Source: Planctomycetota bacterium (GTDB lineage: Bacteria > Planctomycetota > UBA8108 > JACQVS01). From it: a stretch of DNA of 64,000 nucleotides. The DNA lies in the NCBI GenBank assembly GCA_028280485.1, contig JANQLS010000007.1, positions 1 through 64,000 on the forward strand, in the 5' to 3' direction. The notes beneath the pieces are model-generated. The model ran no database searches, was not told the origin of the DNA, and worked only from the letters and a program-made list of their open reading frames with translations. The position numbers were made by a program, and so were the translations under genes. Below, one piece after another: positions 45,036 to 54,680 of this stretch (within the stretch, counting starts at the first letter, position 1; each line of letters opens with the position of its first letter).

Positions 45036-47387
45036 CTACTTTTTCTTCCCAATCACAAACAACGAATTCGCACTCGTAATATATAAACAACCTTGGTGAA
45101 CGGTAGGAACACTCCATATCGGAGCATCGAGATCAAAATAGGTAAGGTGCTTCTTTTCTTTCTTGGCTTCAAAAATATTCACGACCCCATCTTCGTCGGC
45201 GACGTAAAGCTGGTCACCCGCCAACACTAATCCTCCCCACACTCCGGCGAGCACATCGTGCTCCCAGTAATGCTTTCCCGTTTGAGCATCGATACAATGA
45301 ACGATGCCATTGTAATCCGCGGCAAAAAGCAAATTGTTCTGAATCACCGGTGTAGCAACAATTCGACCTACGTTTCGATTCACCCAAATCTGTCTTCGCC
45401 CGGTCACATCCCCCGATCCTTTGGGATCGATGGCAAACAAGGCTCCCTGGCCTTGGCCGTGAGTGGGATCCTGCCCCATCGAGAGATAGACCTTCCCATC
45501 GTAGAACACGGGGCAAGCGATGATGTTGTTTTTTAATTGGAGCCCTCGGATGTCTCCACTGGTATGCCAAACGGCGTCCTTAGGATTACCATTAAATCTC
45601 CAGATCTCTCTCCCGGTCGAGGCCTCAAGGGCGTAAAGCCAACCATCACCACCACCAAAAAAAGCTAAATCTCTTCCCTTCACCTTCGCAACCGAAGGGC
45701 TGCTCCATTGGCCATGCATCACATTGGGACTGGGCCCCACGATCTGCCAAGCGACGCGTCCATTCTTTTTATGCACTCCAATAAAACTGGGAGCACGGGG
45801 AGCCGGAATATTGGTATGAGACTCATCAACTCCGTTGGAAGTACACACCATCAAAAGATCCCCGACACTTGTCACCGAACAGTTCGCCGCTTCGTGAACA
45901 AAAACCCCCAATTGAGAAACGAGGTCGAGCTGCCAAATTAAATCAGCGGCCAAATTGGATTTAAACGGTTCATTTTTGATTTCACCATCGTTCTCGTCAT
46001 CGTAAAAACCCTCAGTATCGAGACATCGCAGCTGCCCTTGCCCATCGATGTAGAAAAGGCGATCCCCCTCAACCAAAGGCGAGCTACTCGTCACGGGAAG
46101 AAGGAGCTTTTGAAGGCTGTTCCTTCTAAGAGGAGAACTGTCTTGCCAAAGAAACGTTCCGTCGTCTTCTTTGAAGGCCATCAAAACTCCTCGCCGCCCC
46201 TTCACTTTTCGATTACGAGGATTTTCATTACTCGTCCCGACAAAAACTTTTCCTCCACTGACGATGGGGCAACCGTAAGTTTCATCTCCCAAGCGTCGAG
46301 TCCAGCGCAGAGACTTTCTACCCTCTTTGATCCAATCGACGTTGACTCCTCCCTCGAAAACATTATTGCGATAGGGGGTCTTCCCTAACATGGCGGGCAA
46401 GCCACTCTCCTTTTTTCGTTCCACCCTCACTGTCGATCCTGGCTTGGGTTTCACGGGTTTAGAATCAACAGTTGAATCAAAATGAATGGAAGTCTTAAGA
46501 GGCTCTACCTTTTGCTTCGTAATTTGACTAAGTGCCCAAGAGGCTTCCGTCGTGAAGGCCGGATACTGGCGAGCTTTGTTGAGTATTGGAATTGCTTCTT
46601 GAGCGTGCTCCCCCATTCGACCGAGTGCTCCGATAGCGCAAATTCTGACGTGCCGATCTGAATCCCAAAGAGCTTTGATCAATTGGGGGATGCTCGCTCG
46701 AGCTTGGGGGCCGATCGAGGCGATAGCTTCGGCTGCACATCGCCGGACCACCGAATCATCATCTTCTAAGGCCGTGATCAAATCCTTAGTGGCTTCGTGG
46801 GCTTTAGGCCCGATCGCACCTAAGGCCCCCGCCGCCATCGCTCTCGTGAGGGGATAACGTGAATGGAGCGCTCGACTCAAATCTTTAACAGCACTAAAGG
46901 CATGCTCTTTCATCATCGCCAGGGCCCGTCCAGCTTCCATGGAGACATAAGGATCATCGTCTCTTAACAAACGAGCTAAGCGGGGAATCGCTTGGCGTCC
47001 TTCACTCCCTAAGTTTCTCAGCGCGGAAACGGCTTCGTATCGAGTATTCGCGTTAGTGTCTTTGAGCCTCAGAATGAGATAGGGAACCGAATCCTTCCCA
47101 ATTCGTGAAAGGATAGCTGTCGCTTCTTTCCGAACTTTTTCTCGACCAGACTTGAGAAGGTAGGCAGTTAAGGGAACAGCCGCTTTCTTGCCTTCGATGA
47201 GCTGAGAAATCGCTAAACGGCGATCTTTTCGATCTTTTGAGGCAAGGCGGTCAGCCCAATACCCCACACTTCGCCCCAGGAACTCAGGTTTTTCACTCAT
47301 GATGCCAAGTTCGGCGACTTGGGCTTGGAGCCCCCAACACGGAATCAACCCGAGAATCAAAACAGAAACAAGGTGATAGTTCTTCAT
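45036..47387 (-). CDS. HEAT-repeat and PQQ-type beta-propeller protein
   Basis: A 783-residue secreted protein: signal peptide (~1-22), about seven HEAT repeats (~45-285; AIPRLARLLRDDDPYVSMEA, AIASIGPQARASIPQLIKAL), a linker, and a WD/PQQ-like propeller (~330-780) with repeated blade ends such as LYALEASTGREIWRF and VHCIDAQTGKHYWEH. Such fusions are common in Planctomycetes; they are thought to bind ligands or partners in the periplasm rather than to be dehydrogenases. The ATG at 47385-47387 is chosen over a GTG two codons upstream. Confidence 0.8.
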   Translation of the reverse strand: MKNYHLVSVLILGLIPCWGLQAQVAELGIMSEKPEFLGRSVGYWADRLASKDRKDRRLAISQLIEGKKAAVPLTAYLLKSGREKVRKEATAILSRIGKDSVPYLILRLKDTNANTRYEAVSALRNLGSEGRQAIPRLARLLRDDDPYVSMEAGRALAMMKEHAFSAVKDLSRALHSRYPLTRAMAAGALGAIGPKAHEATKDLITALEDDDSVVRRCAAEAIASIGPQARASIPQLIKALWDSDRHVRICAIGALGRMGEHAQEAIPILNKARQYPAFTTEASWALSQITKQKVEPLKTSIHFDSTVDSKPVKPKPGSTVRVERKKESGLPAMLGKTPYRNNVFEGGVNVDWIKEGRKSLRWTRRLGDETYGCPIVSGGKVFVGTSNENPRNRKVKGRRGVLMAFKEDDGTFLWQDSSPLRRNSLQKLLLPVTSSSPLVEGDRLFYIDGQGQLRCLDTEGFYDDENDGEIKNEPFKSNLAADLIWQLDLVSQLGVFVHEAANCSVTSVGDLLMVCTSNGVDESHTNIPAPRAPSFIGVHKKNGRVAWQIVGPSPNVMHGQWSSPSVAKVKGRDLAFFGGGDGWLYALEASTGREIWRFNGNPKDAVWHTSGDIRGLQLKNNIIACPVFYDGKVYLSMGQDPTHGQGQGALFAIDPKGSGDVTGRRQIWVNRNVGRIVATPVIQNNLLFAADYNGIVHCIDAQTGKHYWEHDVLAGVWGGLVLAGDQLYVADEDGVVNIFEAKKEKKHLTYFDLDAPIWSVPTVHQGCLYITSANSLFVIGKKK

Positions 47388-48097
47388 ACTCACTCGATTG
47401 GATTGCTAACAGCTACTTTTGACACTAACAAGCGCAACTCTCATTTAAGTTTCCCCTGACTCTGTCCCCAGACTGTCATCACGAATAGGTGGTTGTGCGA
47501 TAAAAAGGATTAGATCTCAGGCTTGAAAGAGGAAAAGGTCGCCTCTTCTACTGGCTGGTGACAATCGAGATACGTCGCAAGCAAGACTCTATAAGCAAAA
47601 TAATTAAAACGACTTACATCACCCCCGCATCAAAACAGCAGCTTGGAAAACTTTGTGAAAAAAAGATCTTTCTAAATAGAATTCGAGCCCCGTGATCGAG
47701 GTGTTAGGATGGAGGTAAGACATGAAATCAAACGAGTTAAGAGATTCTTAGTTTAAATGTATTTCTTAATGAACCTTGCTTTCTTCAACAATCCAAACCA
47801 TTAATCGAAAACAGGTGAATTACTGGCTTCGACTTTCGTCTACAAAGCAGAATCGCCTTCGATTTTTAAATAATCTGGATTTTTTCACGAAAATCTTCAC
47901 TCCTTGCAACTTACTTACAAAAGGAGATTATTTTTGTAAGATCTGAGTTCCTACGACGTACATAGAAGTAAGGACTCACGAGAAAAGAACAAGAAAACTC
48001 GATTCAGGTTCACAAAGTTAGGAATTACTCCTTTTAGCTCTCGATGACAGATCCGAGACAAAGCCTTCATAAAATCTGAATCATACAATTAGATCTT
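47388..48097. other. Intergenic region, nothing recognised
   Basis: About 710 bp upstream of the HEAT/PQQ gene, AT-rich, without open frames of note or clear repeats. Confidence 0.45.
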
Positions 48098-48279
48098 CCC
48101 GGGCCAGCTCATCTCACCCTACCCTATCCCAACCCTACCCTTTCGACCCAAACAACCCCGAGCTGGCCCGTTCTTTTATAATTGGGCCAAGCCCAATTAT
48201 AAAAGAACCGCATCATTAGGGTCGCAGCTATCGGCTGCTCCATCGTGCAAGCGAACCTTCGGTTCGCGCACTCCTAAAG
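48098..48279. repeat. Multi-hairpin cassette with C-rich loop, copy 2
   Basis: Same four-hairpin order as 44319-44490. Hairpin 1 is CGGGCCAGCTC / GAGCTGGCCCG, a paired change from copy 1, around an almost identical loop. Hairpin 2 is GTTCTTTTATAATTGGGC / GCCCAATTATAAAAGAAC, hairpin 3 GCAGC…GCTGC, hairpin 4 GCGAAC…GTTCGC. Confidence 0.8.
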
Positions 48280-48377
48280 ATTGGGGCCAAGCCCAATTAT
48301 AAAAGAACCGCATCATTAGGGTCGCAGCTATCGGCTGCTCCATCGTGCAAGCTGGTTTCACCAGCGCACTCCTAAAG
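48280..48377. repeat. Tandem duplicate of hairpins 2-4 with a swapped last hairpin
   Basis: Duplicates 48181-48279. Outside the last hairpin the copies differ by one G, but the last hairpin is GCTGGTTTCACCAGC in place of GCGAACCTTCGGTTCGC. Confidence 0.85.
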
Positions 48378-48445
48378 AGGTTTGGCTTTTTCCGTTTAAA
48401 CTGAGCCTAAAGCTTCAAGTTCACATTTATTCGTAACTTCACTTC

Positions 48446-48516
48446 TAATGGTTAAATGGGGCGAAGCCCATTAAAAAAGAACCGCATCCCTAATGGTCGC
48501 GGCTATCGGCCGCTCC
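48446..48516. repeat. Partial hairpin cassette
   Basis: AATGGGGCGAAGCCCATT, AAAAGAACCGCATC and GGTCGCGGC-TATCG-GCCGCTCC: a further stem variant of hairpins 2 and 3. Confidence 0.7.
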
Positions 48517-48571
48517 TGACTCTCCTAATTCATTCCAAATCTATATTCCCAACCAAGCAGGATGACCCGCA

Positions 48572-48915
48572 TTCCAAGCGCGAAGCATTAGCGAGTGCCC
48601 GATGTTCTGCTTTAAATGAATCTTCTCTTCTGACGAAAAAGCCCACCTTCATTCCGCGCTAAGGCTACCCATTAAATCCATCAGCGCTTTAATACCCAAT
48701 CACGCCCAACCCTCGTTGACACTTCGGGCTTGAAATTCAATCCACCCTCATTTCAAGCGCGAAGCGTTAGCGAGTGCCCAATGTTCTGCTCTAAATAAAT
48801 ATTCTCTTCTGACGAAAAAGCCCACCTTCATTCCGCGCTAACGCTACCCATTAAATCCATCAGCGCTTTAATACCCAATCACGCCCAACCCTCGTTGACA
48901 CTTCGGGCTTGAAAT
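48572..48915. repeat. Two adjacent MITE-like elements
   Basis: Copies 48572-48736 and 48750-48915, same ends as 44748-44911 (left CAAGCGCGAAGCRTTAGCGA, right CCCTCGTTGACACTTCGGGC). Confidence 0.8.
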
Positions 48916-48940
48916 ACGGCTCGAAGGTCGAGCCTACCAC
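48914..48940. repeat. REP-like unit (GCTCGAAGGTCGAGC)
   Basis: Same stem as 45010-45033; the CCTACCAC side faces the HAD gene. Confidence 0.7.
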
Positions 48941-48972
48941 TAAGACCACAGTTCGGGCTTAAAATCATGTTT

Positions 48973-49716
48973 CTACTTTAAACGAAACGAATTTTCGATC
49001 TCTTGATAAACTTCTTTGAAGGTGGGAACGGGCAAACTCAACGGCCCCTGATCGGTGAATGAAGGCTCATCTTCGTGGAGAGGGCCATCTTGAACCCACA
49101 AAGAATGGATGCCATGCTGTTTGGCGGGTTCGATGTCACAGTGATAGGAATCACCGATGAAAAGTATTTCTTTGGGCTCCACTCCTGCCAACTCAATCGC
49201 TCGTTCGAAGATCTTGGGATGAGGTTTTTCGAATCCGACTTCGTAGGAGATCACCTGCACGTCGAAATAAGAATTTAAACCGAGGGCTTCAAGAGTTCCC
49301 GGAAGCCGACTGTCCCAATTAGAAAAAACGCCGAGTCGAATCCCCTGAGCCTCTAAACTCTCAAATGTCTCGATAGCGGATTCCGCGACCCGCCAAGAAT
49401 CAACATGACTAAATCGCTCGTAGAGATTCTCAAAGACCGAGTCGATAGCTCCCTCGGGTGCTAAACCCGAAAAGCTCTCACTAACGATCGTTCTCCACTC
49501 TTCTTTTAAGCCGGCATCATCGCAAACAAATCCCGAATCCAATCGTCGCTGGGCCCCGGCTTTCCACGCGCGCTTAAATTGTTCTTCAATTCTTTCTACG
49601 CTCACGTCGAACCCGATTCGTGCCATCGCTTCACTGTAGATCGTTCCCACTGAGGGACGAACGGTGAGGATCGTTCCACCTACATCGAAATAAACAAATT
49701 TGATTAAAGGCTTCAT
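48973..49716 (-). CDS. HAD-family hydrolase (HDHD3/REG-2-like)
   Basis: A 247-residue HAD subfamily IA protein. Motif I is FDVGGTI (the second Asp replaced by Gly-Gly as in the REG-2/HDHD3 branch), motif II is GVFSNWD, motif III Lys in VGFEKPHPKIFE, and motif IV LFIGDSYHCDIEPA. It is probably a small-molecule phosphatase; substrate unknown. A strong GGAGGT precedes the ATG. A terminator separates it from the upstream NYN gene, so it has its own promoter. Confidence 0.85.
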   Translation of the reverse strand: MKPLIKFVYFDVGGTILTVRPSVGTIYSEAMARIGFDVSVERIEEQFKRAWKAGAQRRLDSGFVCDDAGLKEEWRTIVSESFSGLAPEGAIDSVFENLYERFSHVDSWRVAESAIETFESLEAQGIRLGVFSNWDSRLPGTLEALGLNSYFDVQVISYEVGFEKPHPKIFERAIELAGVEPKEILFIGDSYHCDIEPAKQHGIHSLWVQDGPLHEDEPSFTDQGPLSLPVPTFKEVYQEIENSFRLK

Positions 49717-49755
49717 GGGAAACCTCCAACTTCATTCTGGCGAAGGGTTCAAAGT

Positions 49756-49803
49756 AAAAAAACACCGGCCTATCCCTTCGAGCGGGACGGGCCGGTGACT
49801 TTT
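49756..49803 (-). terminator. Rho-independent terminator of the NYN gene
   Basis: CACCGGCC / GGCCGGTG with an inner TCCC/GGGA stem; on the minus strand it ends in seven U. It stops leftward transcription 30 bp after the NYN gene. Confidence 0.85.
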
Positions 49804-49831
49804 TAAAATTTCAATTTTGAATCACGAGAGA

Positions 49832-50596
49832 TCAAAGATTGTTATCCGTATAGATCGTGGTGAGGTTGACAGCTCGTTGCTTTCCATCATCGGATTCTTC
49901 GATGACAAACTCGTAAATGGGAGTGTATCGATCGGACTCTAAGGCTTCTTGATCATCGACTTCACTGACGTGGAAGAAGACTTCGTAGGGAATGAGACCA
50001 TCTTCTTCAAATTCATAGTACCTTAAAAAACCGAATCCTTTTTCGGAGTTGTATCGTACGACATGACCTCGAAGAACATCATCTTCTTCAGAAGGGAGCA
50101 AGCCAGGAATCAGGAACCCATTAGTGTAAACATCGGCGGTTGAGGCGAGGCGAGTACTGACGCTTTGGAATGCTAAAACTTCGACTCGAGTTCCAAAATT
50201 TTGAACGATATCAACGAGGCGAGCGAAATCTCCATCCCCGGTAAGAAGGAGCAAGCGGTCTAAATGTCGAGCTTGCTGAATGACATCCAAAGCCATATCC
50301 ATATCCACATTGGCTTTGATGAGAGTTTCTCCATTTTCCCCCGTGTATTTTGCAATCGGGATCACCAATACTTTAAAACCACATTGCCGCAGTCGTTTGT
50401 GATAATTGGTAATTTTATTGCGGTACTCAAAGTCGTCCTTTTTTCTTTCACGGTCTTCACAGAGGTAGGCATTGGCACGAAGGACGGAACCTTGCATTTC
50501 GGCATAGCGGTACAAAACATCGTAACGAATTCCGTATCCGCCGTTCATCATGATATTGAGACTATCAACGTAAATGCCGGTCTTTAAATCTTGCAT
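49832..50596 (-). CDS. NYN (LabA/DUF88-type) domain protein with C-terminal cold-shock-like domain
   Basis: A 254-residue protein. Residues ~5-165 form a NYN/PIN-like nuclease domain with YVDSLN (Asp11), KANVDMDMALD and LLTGDGDFARLVD, the acidic metal-binding triad intact. Residues ~175-250 (GHVVRYNSEKGFGFLRYYEF, then EVFFHVSEV) match the RNA-binding cold-shock fold. This suggests an RNase or RNA-binding regulator in the cytoplasm. The ATG at 50594-50596 is preferred over an upstream TTG. Followed by a terminator; single gene. Confidence 0.85.
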   Translation of the reverse strand: MQDLKTGIYVDSLNIMMNGGYGIRYDVLYRYAEMQGSVLRANAYLCEDRERKKDDFEYRNKITNYHKRLRQCGFKVLVIPIAKYTGENGETLIKANVDMDMALDVIQQARHLDRLLLLTGDGDFARLVDIVQNFGTRVEVLAFQSVSTRLASTADVYTNGFLIPGLLPSEEDDVLRGHVVRYNSEKGFGFLRYYEFEEDGLIPYEVFFHVSEVDDQEALESDRYTPIYEFVIEESDDGKQRAVNLTTIYTDNNL

Positions 50597-52151
50597 AGGA
50601 TTCAATAAGGTCTACTAAAAAGGTGGATCATGGCTCTCAATCAAATATCTCTAATAGTCATAGATGAGGTGAGGATTATAAAAGATAGAAAACTAGAAAC
50701 GGACGTTTCGATTAAAAGGGCCCCGAGATCAAACGCCTATTTTCTCTTCGATTCAGTTTTATAAAGAACTTGAGTGACTCGCCGTCAATAAACTTACTCT
50801 GAATGAACCCACTCTGAAAGAATGACGCGTCGAGCCTTAAAGACTATCTATCTAAAATAAACCTTTCCAAGAACAATCGATACCTGGCTTGAGAGACAAG
50901 ATATAAAACAGGGTAACTTCCACATCGCTCAATCAGACGACAGCTCTCTCCCCCCCACTTGAAGGAACAATAGCCGCAGGGGAAAACTGAATTAGTAGTT
51001 AATTCCAACACTCCACTCAGAGTTCACAATGTTGCCAGCTTGTAAACTTCGAGCTCACCAAAAATAGAAAAACCTTAAAGCCTTTCTTCCTGGTGAATCC
51101 TTGAATTAACTCTAAGTTCAAAACCCTAAGAAAACCCAATTAACTTTAAAGATCGATAGAAAGGGGTGATCTCTGGTCGACCAGGTTTTAGAGAATAGGC
51201 TCTAAAGCTTTCCTCTTAAGACTAGGGTCTTGATCGTATGAATCGCTGAACAAACGTCCTAATTTCTCACAGATCCCGGTATTGTCAATTAGGACTTTTC
51301 CTATAATCCTTTTTTTATCCTAAAAAGTGTTAAGGGAATCCTCCCCGGGCTTAAACCCAGCACTTAAATTCAGCACCCGATCTCTTTCGACGATCTGTAT
51401 GAAATAGAGTATGCAATAACAATCATTCCTTAGCTTTGTGGGAACGGTTGAATCCAGGTTTTGCCGAGCTTATTTCTTTCGAATGAAACGCGTAAGAAAT
51501 ACGAAAAGTTAGAAAGTTCAATTTCACTTCTTTAAGGACTAGAGTAAGATTGGCCCAGCAATATTTATCGAGACTTCCTGAATTATTTCTGCCTATTTTA
51601 GAGGTTCTATAAGAAGGCCTAACTCAGCGCCTTCTGGGGTCATCCTCCGGATCCATACAAGATTCATTATGATCCGGCTCGATGGTGATTATAGATTCAT
51701 TTTAAATGTGAATAATTCCCCGATTCACTCTGTTGGCGTACGATTTGTGGAAGCTTTGAAGTGAAGAACGAGAACAAAAGAAGAGAATTGAAACCCCGGG
51801 CGCTTCGACACAATTAATTAGTTTCTATCCATCCAGTCCCATCGGGCAACACAACCATCGGCCTATACTCCCTTGGCGATGCTCCCATGGGAAATACCGA
51901 TCCATACTGATTAATTTTACTTCCAAGGATTTATCTAGCGCGAGATGAACTCTTGCCAAAACGAGGAAATAGGAAAGCCCATCTGGGGTTCTTATTTGTC
52001 TTCAAATCTGAGATAAGTCTTTAAGAGAACTCTTTTCGAAATGCCTTAGCAAATCCTCAATTCTCTCGGTTTCTGTCAAGCGGATTCCATTAAAGACAAG
52101 AGAACGTTCTCGGAGTGTCGAGTCAAAAGAAAAGAAGTAATCGAAAGTAAC
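50597..52151. other. 1.55-kb gene-free region, nothing recognised
   Basis: No open frame with coding character on either strand, and unusually none of the repeat families of the window. One small hairpin TTTAGAG…CTCTAAA is near 51190. It could hold an unrecognised ncRNA or decayed gene. Confidence 0.5.
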
Positions 52152-53483
52152 GTGATCAATAGACAAACCAGAATCACCATTAGGAGAGGATTAAGGATTG
52201 GCAAATATCGGATAGAGGCCCTGATTGCCGAAGGGGGCTTCAGCCAAGTTTGGCGAGTGAGAGATTTATTAGAACAGAGATCCCTGGCTCTAAAAATCCC
52301 CAACCGATTCTTCCCCGGCTCCCATGAAGAGGAAGAGCTTTTAGAGGAAATTCGACTTGGCGCGCGACTCGACCATCCCAACATCCTGCGGATTAAAAAT
52401 GCTGAACGCGTCGATGGGATCATCGTGATCGCCACCGACCTCGCCCAGGAATCCCTCGAAGAACGCCTCACCCGTCGGATGAGCACCACTTTAGCTCATT
52501 CGTTCATGCAGCAATTGTTTGAAGGCTTAGCCTACGCTCATAGCCATCGCATTATCCACCGTGATTTAAAGCCCTCCAATCTTCTGATTTTCCCTGGCAA
52601 CATTTTAAAGATCACCGACTTTGGGCTCGCGAAAAAAGTTCGACACAGCATGATCTCTGCCACCGGCTCGGGCACCCTTCAGTACATCGCACCCGAACAA
52701 GCTCACGGCTACCCTTGCTTCGCCTCTGATGTCTTCTCATCTGGGCTCATCGCCCATCAACTCATGACTGGGAAATTGCCCAAATGGCCTTTCCAGTGGC
52801 CCTTCGCTGGATTCGAGACCCTCGAGAGAAAAGCCCCCCAGGAACTGATCAGCATCATTCAGAAGGCCACTCACCCTAAGCACTCAGCCAGGTATCGAAA
52901 CGCCCAGGAGCTTTTATTCGCATACCAAAAAGCTTCGCCGAGTATTGAAAAGTTCAATAAACAGCTCTCCATCCATCGATCCTCTCTCCTGAGGACCGAC
53001 GCCAAAAAAGTTAAAGAGCTGAAATTTAAAGGTTTTTTAAAGCGATCTCAGAGATCCCTCCACCTCTACTTCGAGTGTCCCGAATGTCAAGGGCCCATCT
53101 CGGAGCACATGTCTTGCTGCCCTTGGTGCGGACTGAACGAGATTTCTTTTAGTGAACATACCGACTTCCCCTGTTATTGTGATCGGTGTCACCACGGGCT
53201 TTTAGATGAGTGGAAGTACTGTCCCTGGTGTTGGGGCCCCGGATTTGAGGACGCCTCGGGAAGAGTGTCCCCCAATCCCCGCTACGATCACACCTGCCAG
53301 CACTGCAATAATCCCCTGATGCAGGGGATGAAATACTGTCCCTGGTGTCATACCAAACAGAAGGGAGGCACGGACGTGGCCTCCCTGATAGAATGTTGCC
53401 AAAAATGCGGAGGGTCGGTCGCCCAAGGATACTGGGAAAATTGCCCGTGGTGTGGCTCGAAACTTCCTCAACTCCATAACTGA
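52152..53483 (+). CDS. Ser/Thr protein kinase with four C-terminal zinc ribbons
   Basis: A 443-residue soluble kinase. The kinase domain (~18-275) is complete: Gly-rich loop AEGGFSQVW, Lys48 in ALKIP, IHRDLKPSN (Asp138), TDFGLA (Asp156) and APEQ. From ~310 to 441 there are four zinc-ribbon units built on C-x2-C…CPWC (ECPECQG, CDRCHHG, CQHCNNP, CQKCGGS paired with CPWCG, CPWCW, CPWCH, CPWCG). There is no membrane segment, unlike most PknB-type kinases. GTG start. Only 18 bp separate it from a metallophosphoesterase gene, so the two form an operon. Confidence 0.9.
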   Translation: MINRQTRITIRRGLRIGKYRIEALIAEGGFSQVWRVRDLLEQRSLALKIPNRFFPGSHEEEELLEEIRLGARLDHPNILRIKNAERVDGIIVIATDLAQESLEERLTRRMSTTLAHSFMQQLFEGLAYAHSHRIIHRDLKPSNLLIFPGNILKITDFGLAKKVRHSMISATGSGTLQYIAPEQAHGYPCFASDVFSSGLIAHQLMTGKLPKWPFQWPFAGFETLERKAPQELISIIQKATHPKHSARYRNAQELLFAYQKASPSIEKFNKQLSIHRSSLLRTDAKKVKELKFKGFLKRSQRSLHLYFECPECQGPISEHMSCCPWCGLNEISFSEHTDFPCYCDRCHHGLLDEWKYCPWCWGPGFEDASGRVSPNPRYDHTCQHCNNPLMQGMKYCPWCHTKQKGGTDVASLIECCQKCGGSVAQGYWENCPWCGSKLPQLHN

Positions 53484-53501
53484 AGTAATTAAGGATTCAT
53501 T

Positions 53502-54272
53502 TTGAAGATTGCAGTTTTCTCCGATGTTCATGGAAACTTAGATGCTTTAAAGGCAGTCTTAGCCGATATCGAATCGCAAAAAGTTGACGAAGTGATCTGC
53601 TTGGGAGACACGGTGGGCTATGGAGCCAATTCTGCTGAGTGTTTAGACCTGGTCCTCGAGAAATCAGACCTTGTTCTGGGGGGAAACCATGAATGGGCCA
53701 TCTCAGAAGAAGGTAATACCGACGATTTCCACGATATGGCGGCTAAGGCAGTGAGGGTGGCTCAAAAGCAACTTTTAGAATTCGGTACTCCTGAACAAAT
53801 TAAGAATAGGAAAGCTTTTCTTCGTAACTTGAAATACTCGTGTGATTTTAATGGCCGACATTACGTACACGGATCTCCCGCCAATCCGATCTGGGACTAT
53901 ATCTTGCCATCGTATTTCGAATCCGAATGGGATGAGAAGCATATCGAAGGCCTCTTTAAAACCTTCGATCGATTTTGCTTTTGCGGTCACTCCCATTGCC
54001 CTTGCATCATTACGAACGACTTCGCCTGTGCCTGGCCGAACCAGCAAGGAGATGAGTTCGAATTGCATCCCGATGGCAGCTTTCTTATCAATGTCGGATC
54101 CGTCGGCCAACCTCGCGATGGTGATCCCAGAGCTTGTTACGTCATCTTAGAAAACGATACCGACCTAGCCTTCAGAAGAATTCCTTACGACATTGAATCC
54201 GCCCAAAAGAAGATTTTAGAAACCGATGGACTCCATCCCTTCCTTGCCGCGAGACTGACGGAAGGTAACTGA
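53502..54272 (+). CDS. Calcineurin-like metallophosphoesterase
   Basis: A 256-residue protein with all metallophosphoesterase motifs: FSDVHGNLDAL (Asp, His), CLGDTVGYG (Asp), GGNHEW (Asn-His), VHGSP (His) and CGHSHCP (His-x-His). It uses a TTG start with AAGGA seven bases before it. It follows the zinc-ribbon kinase by 18 bp; a kinase/phosphatase pair acting on the same target is a reasonable inference but unproven. Alternative: a nucleotide or nucleic-acid phosphodiesterase. Confidence 0.85.
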   Translation: MKIAVFSDVHGNLDALKAVLADIESQKVDEVICLGDTVGYGANSAECLDLVLEKSDLVLGGNHEWAISEEGNTDDFHDMAAKAVRVAQKQLLEFGTPEQIKNRKAFLRNLKYSCDFNGRHYVHGSPANPIWDYILPSYFESEWDEKHIEGLFKTFDRFCFCGHSHCPCIITNDFACAWPNQQGDEFELHPDGSFLINVGSVGQPRDGDPRACYVILENDTDLAFRRIPYDIESAQKKILETDGLHPFLAARLTEGN

Positions 54273-54680
54273 AATCTCAATGTGATCCTTTGAAGTAGTA
54301 ATCCTTTTTATTCGAACAACTTAGAATCCTTCGCCTCGACTTTGAGCTCGAAGATTGGGCCTTGATCTCAAGCGAATCATCACTAAAAGTGAACTCGAAC
54401 ATAGCGATGACATCGCTTGTACTTTAGAATCACCTATTCAATCCCGGGCGCTCAAAAAAGTGTTTCCTACAAGAATGATCACAGATGATGATTCCTGAGG
54501 CACACCTCCTTCAGGTCAATTACGAAGGTCTTGTCCTTCCCTACACATCAGAGGTATCGTAGCTTGAAGTGCTGAGATGGAATCCAGATGTCCATCCTCA
54601 AACCATGGCAGATGAGAACGTGGCTTACGATACCGAGAGAAATGAAAATAGAATAGTCAGTGCCCCCTGACGAAAAAGTT
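54273..54680. other. Intergenic region, nothing recognised
   Basis: About 400 bp upstream of the giant ASH-repeat gene. No clear promoter, repeat or RNA seen. Confidence 0.4.

Noticed and set aside
50597-52151. A hidden gene or tRNA in the 1.55-kb gap
   Set aside because: No frame with coding character, no T-loop GTTCRA pattern with a matching acceptor stem, and no repeat family was found.
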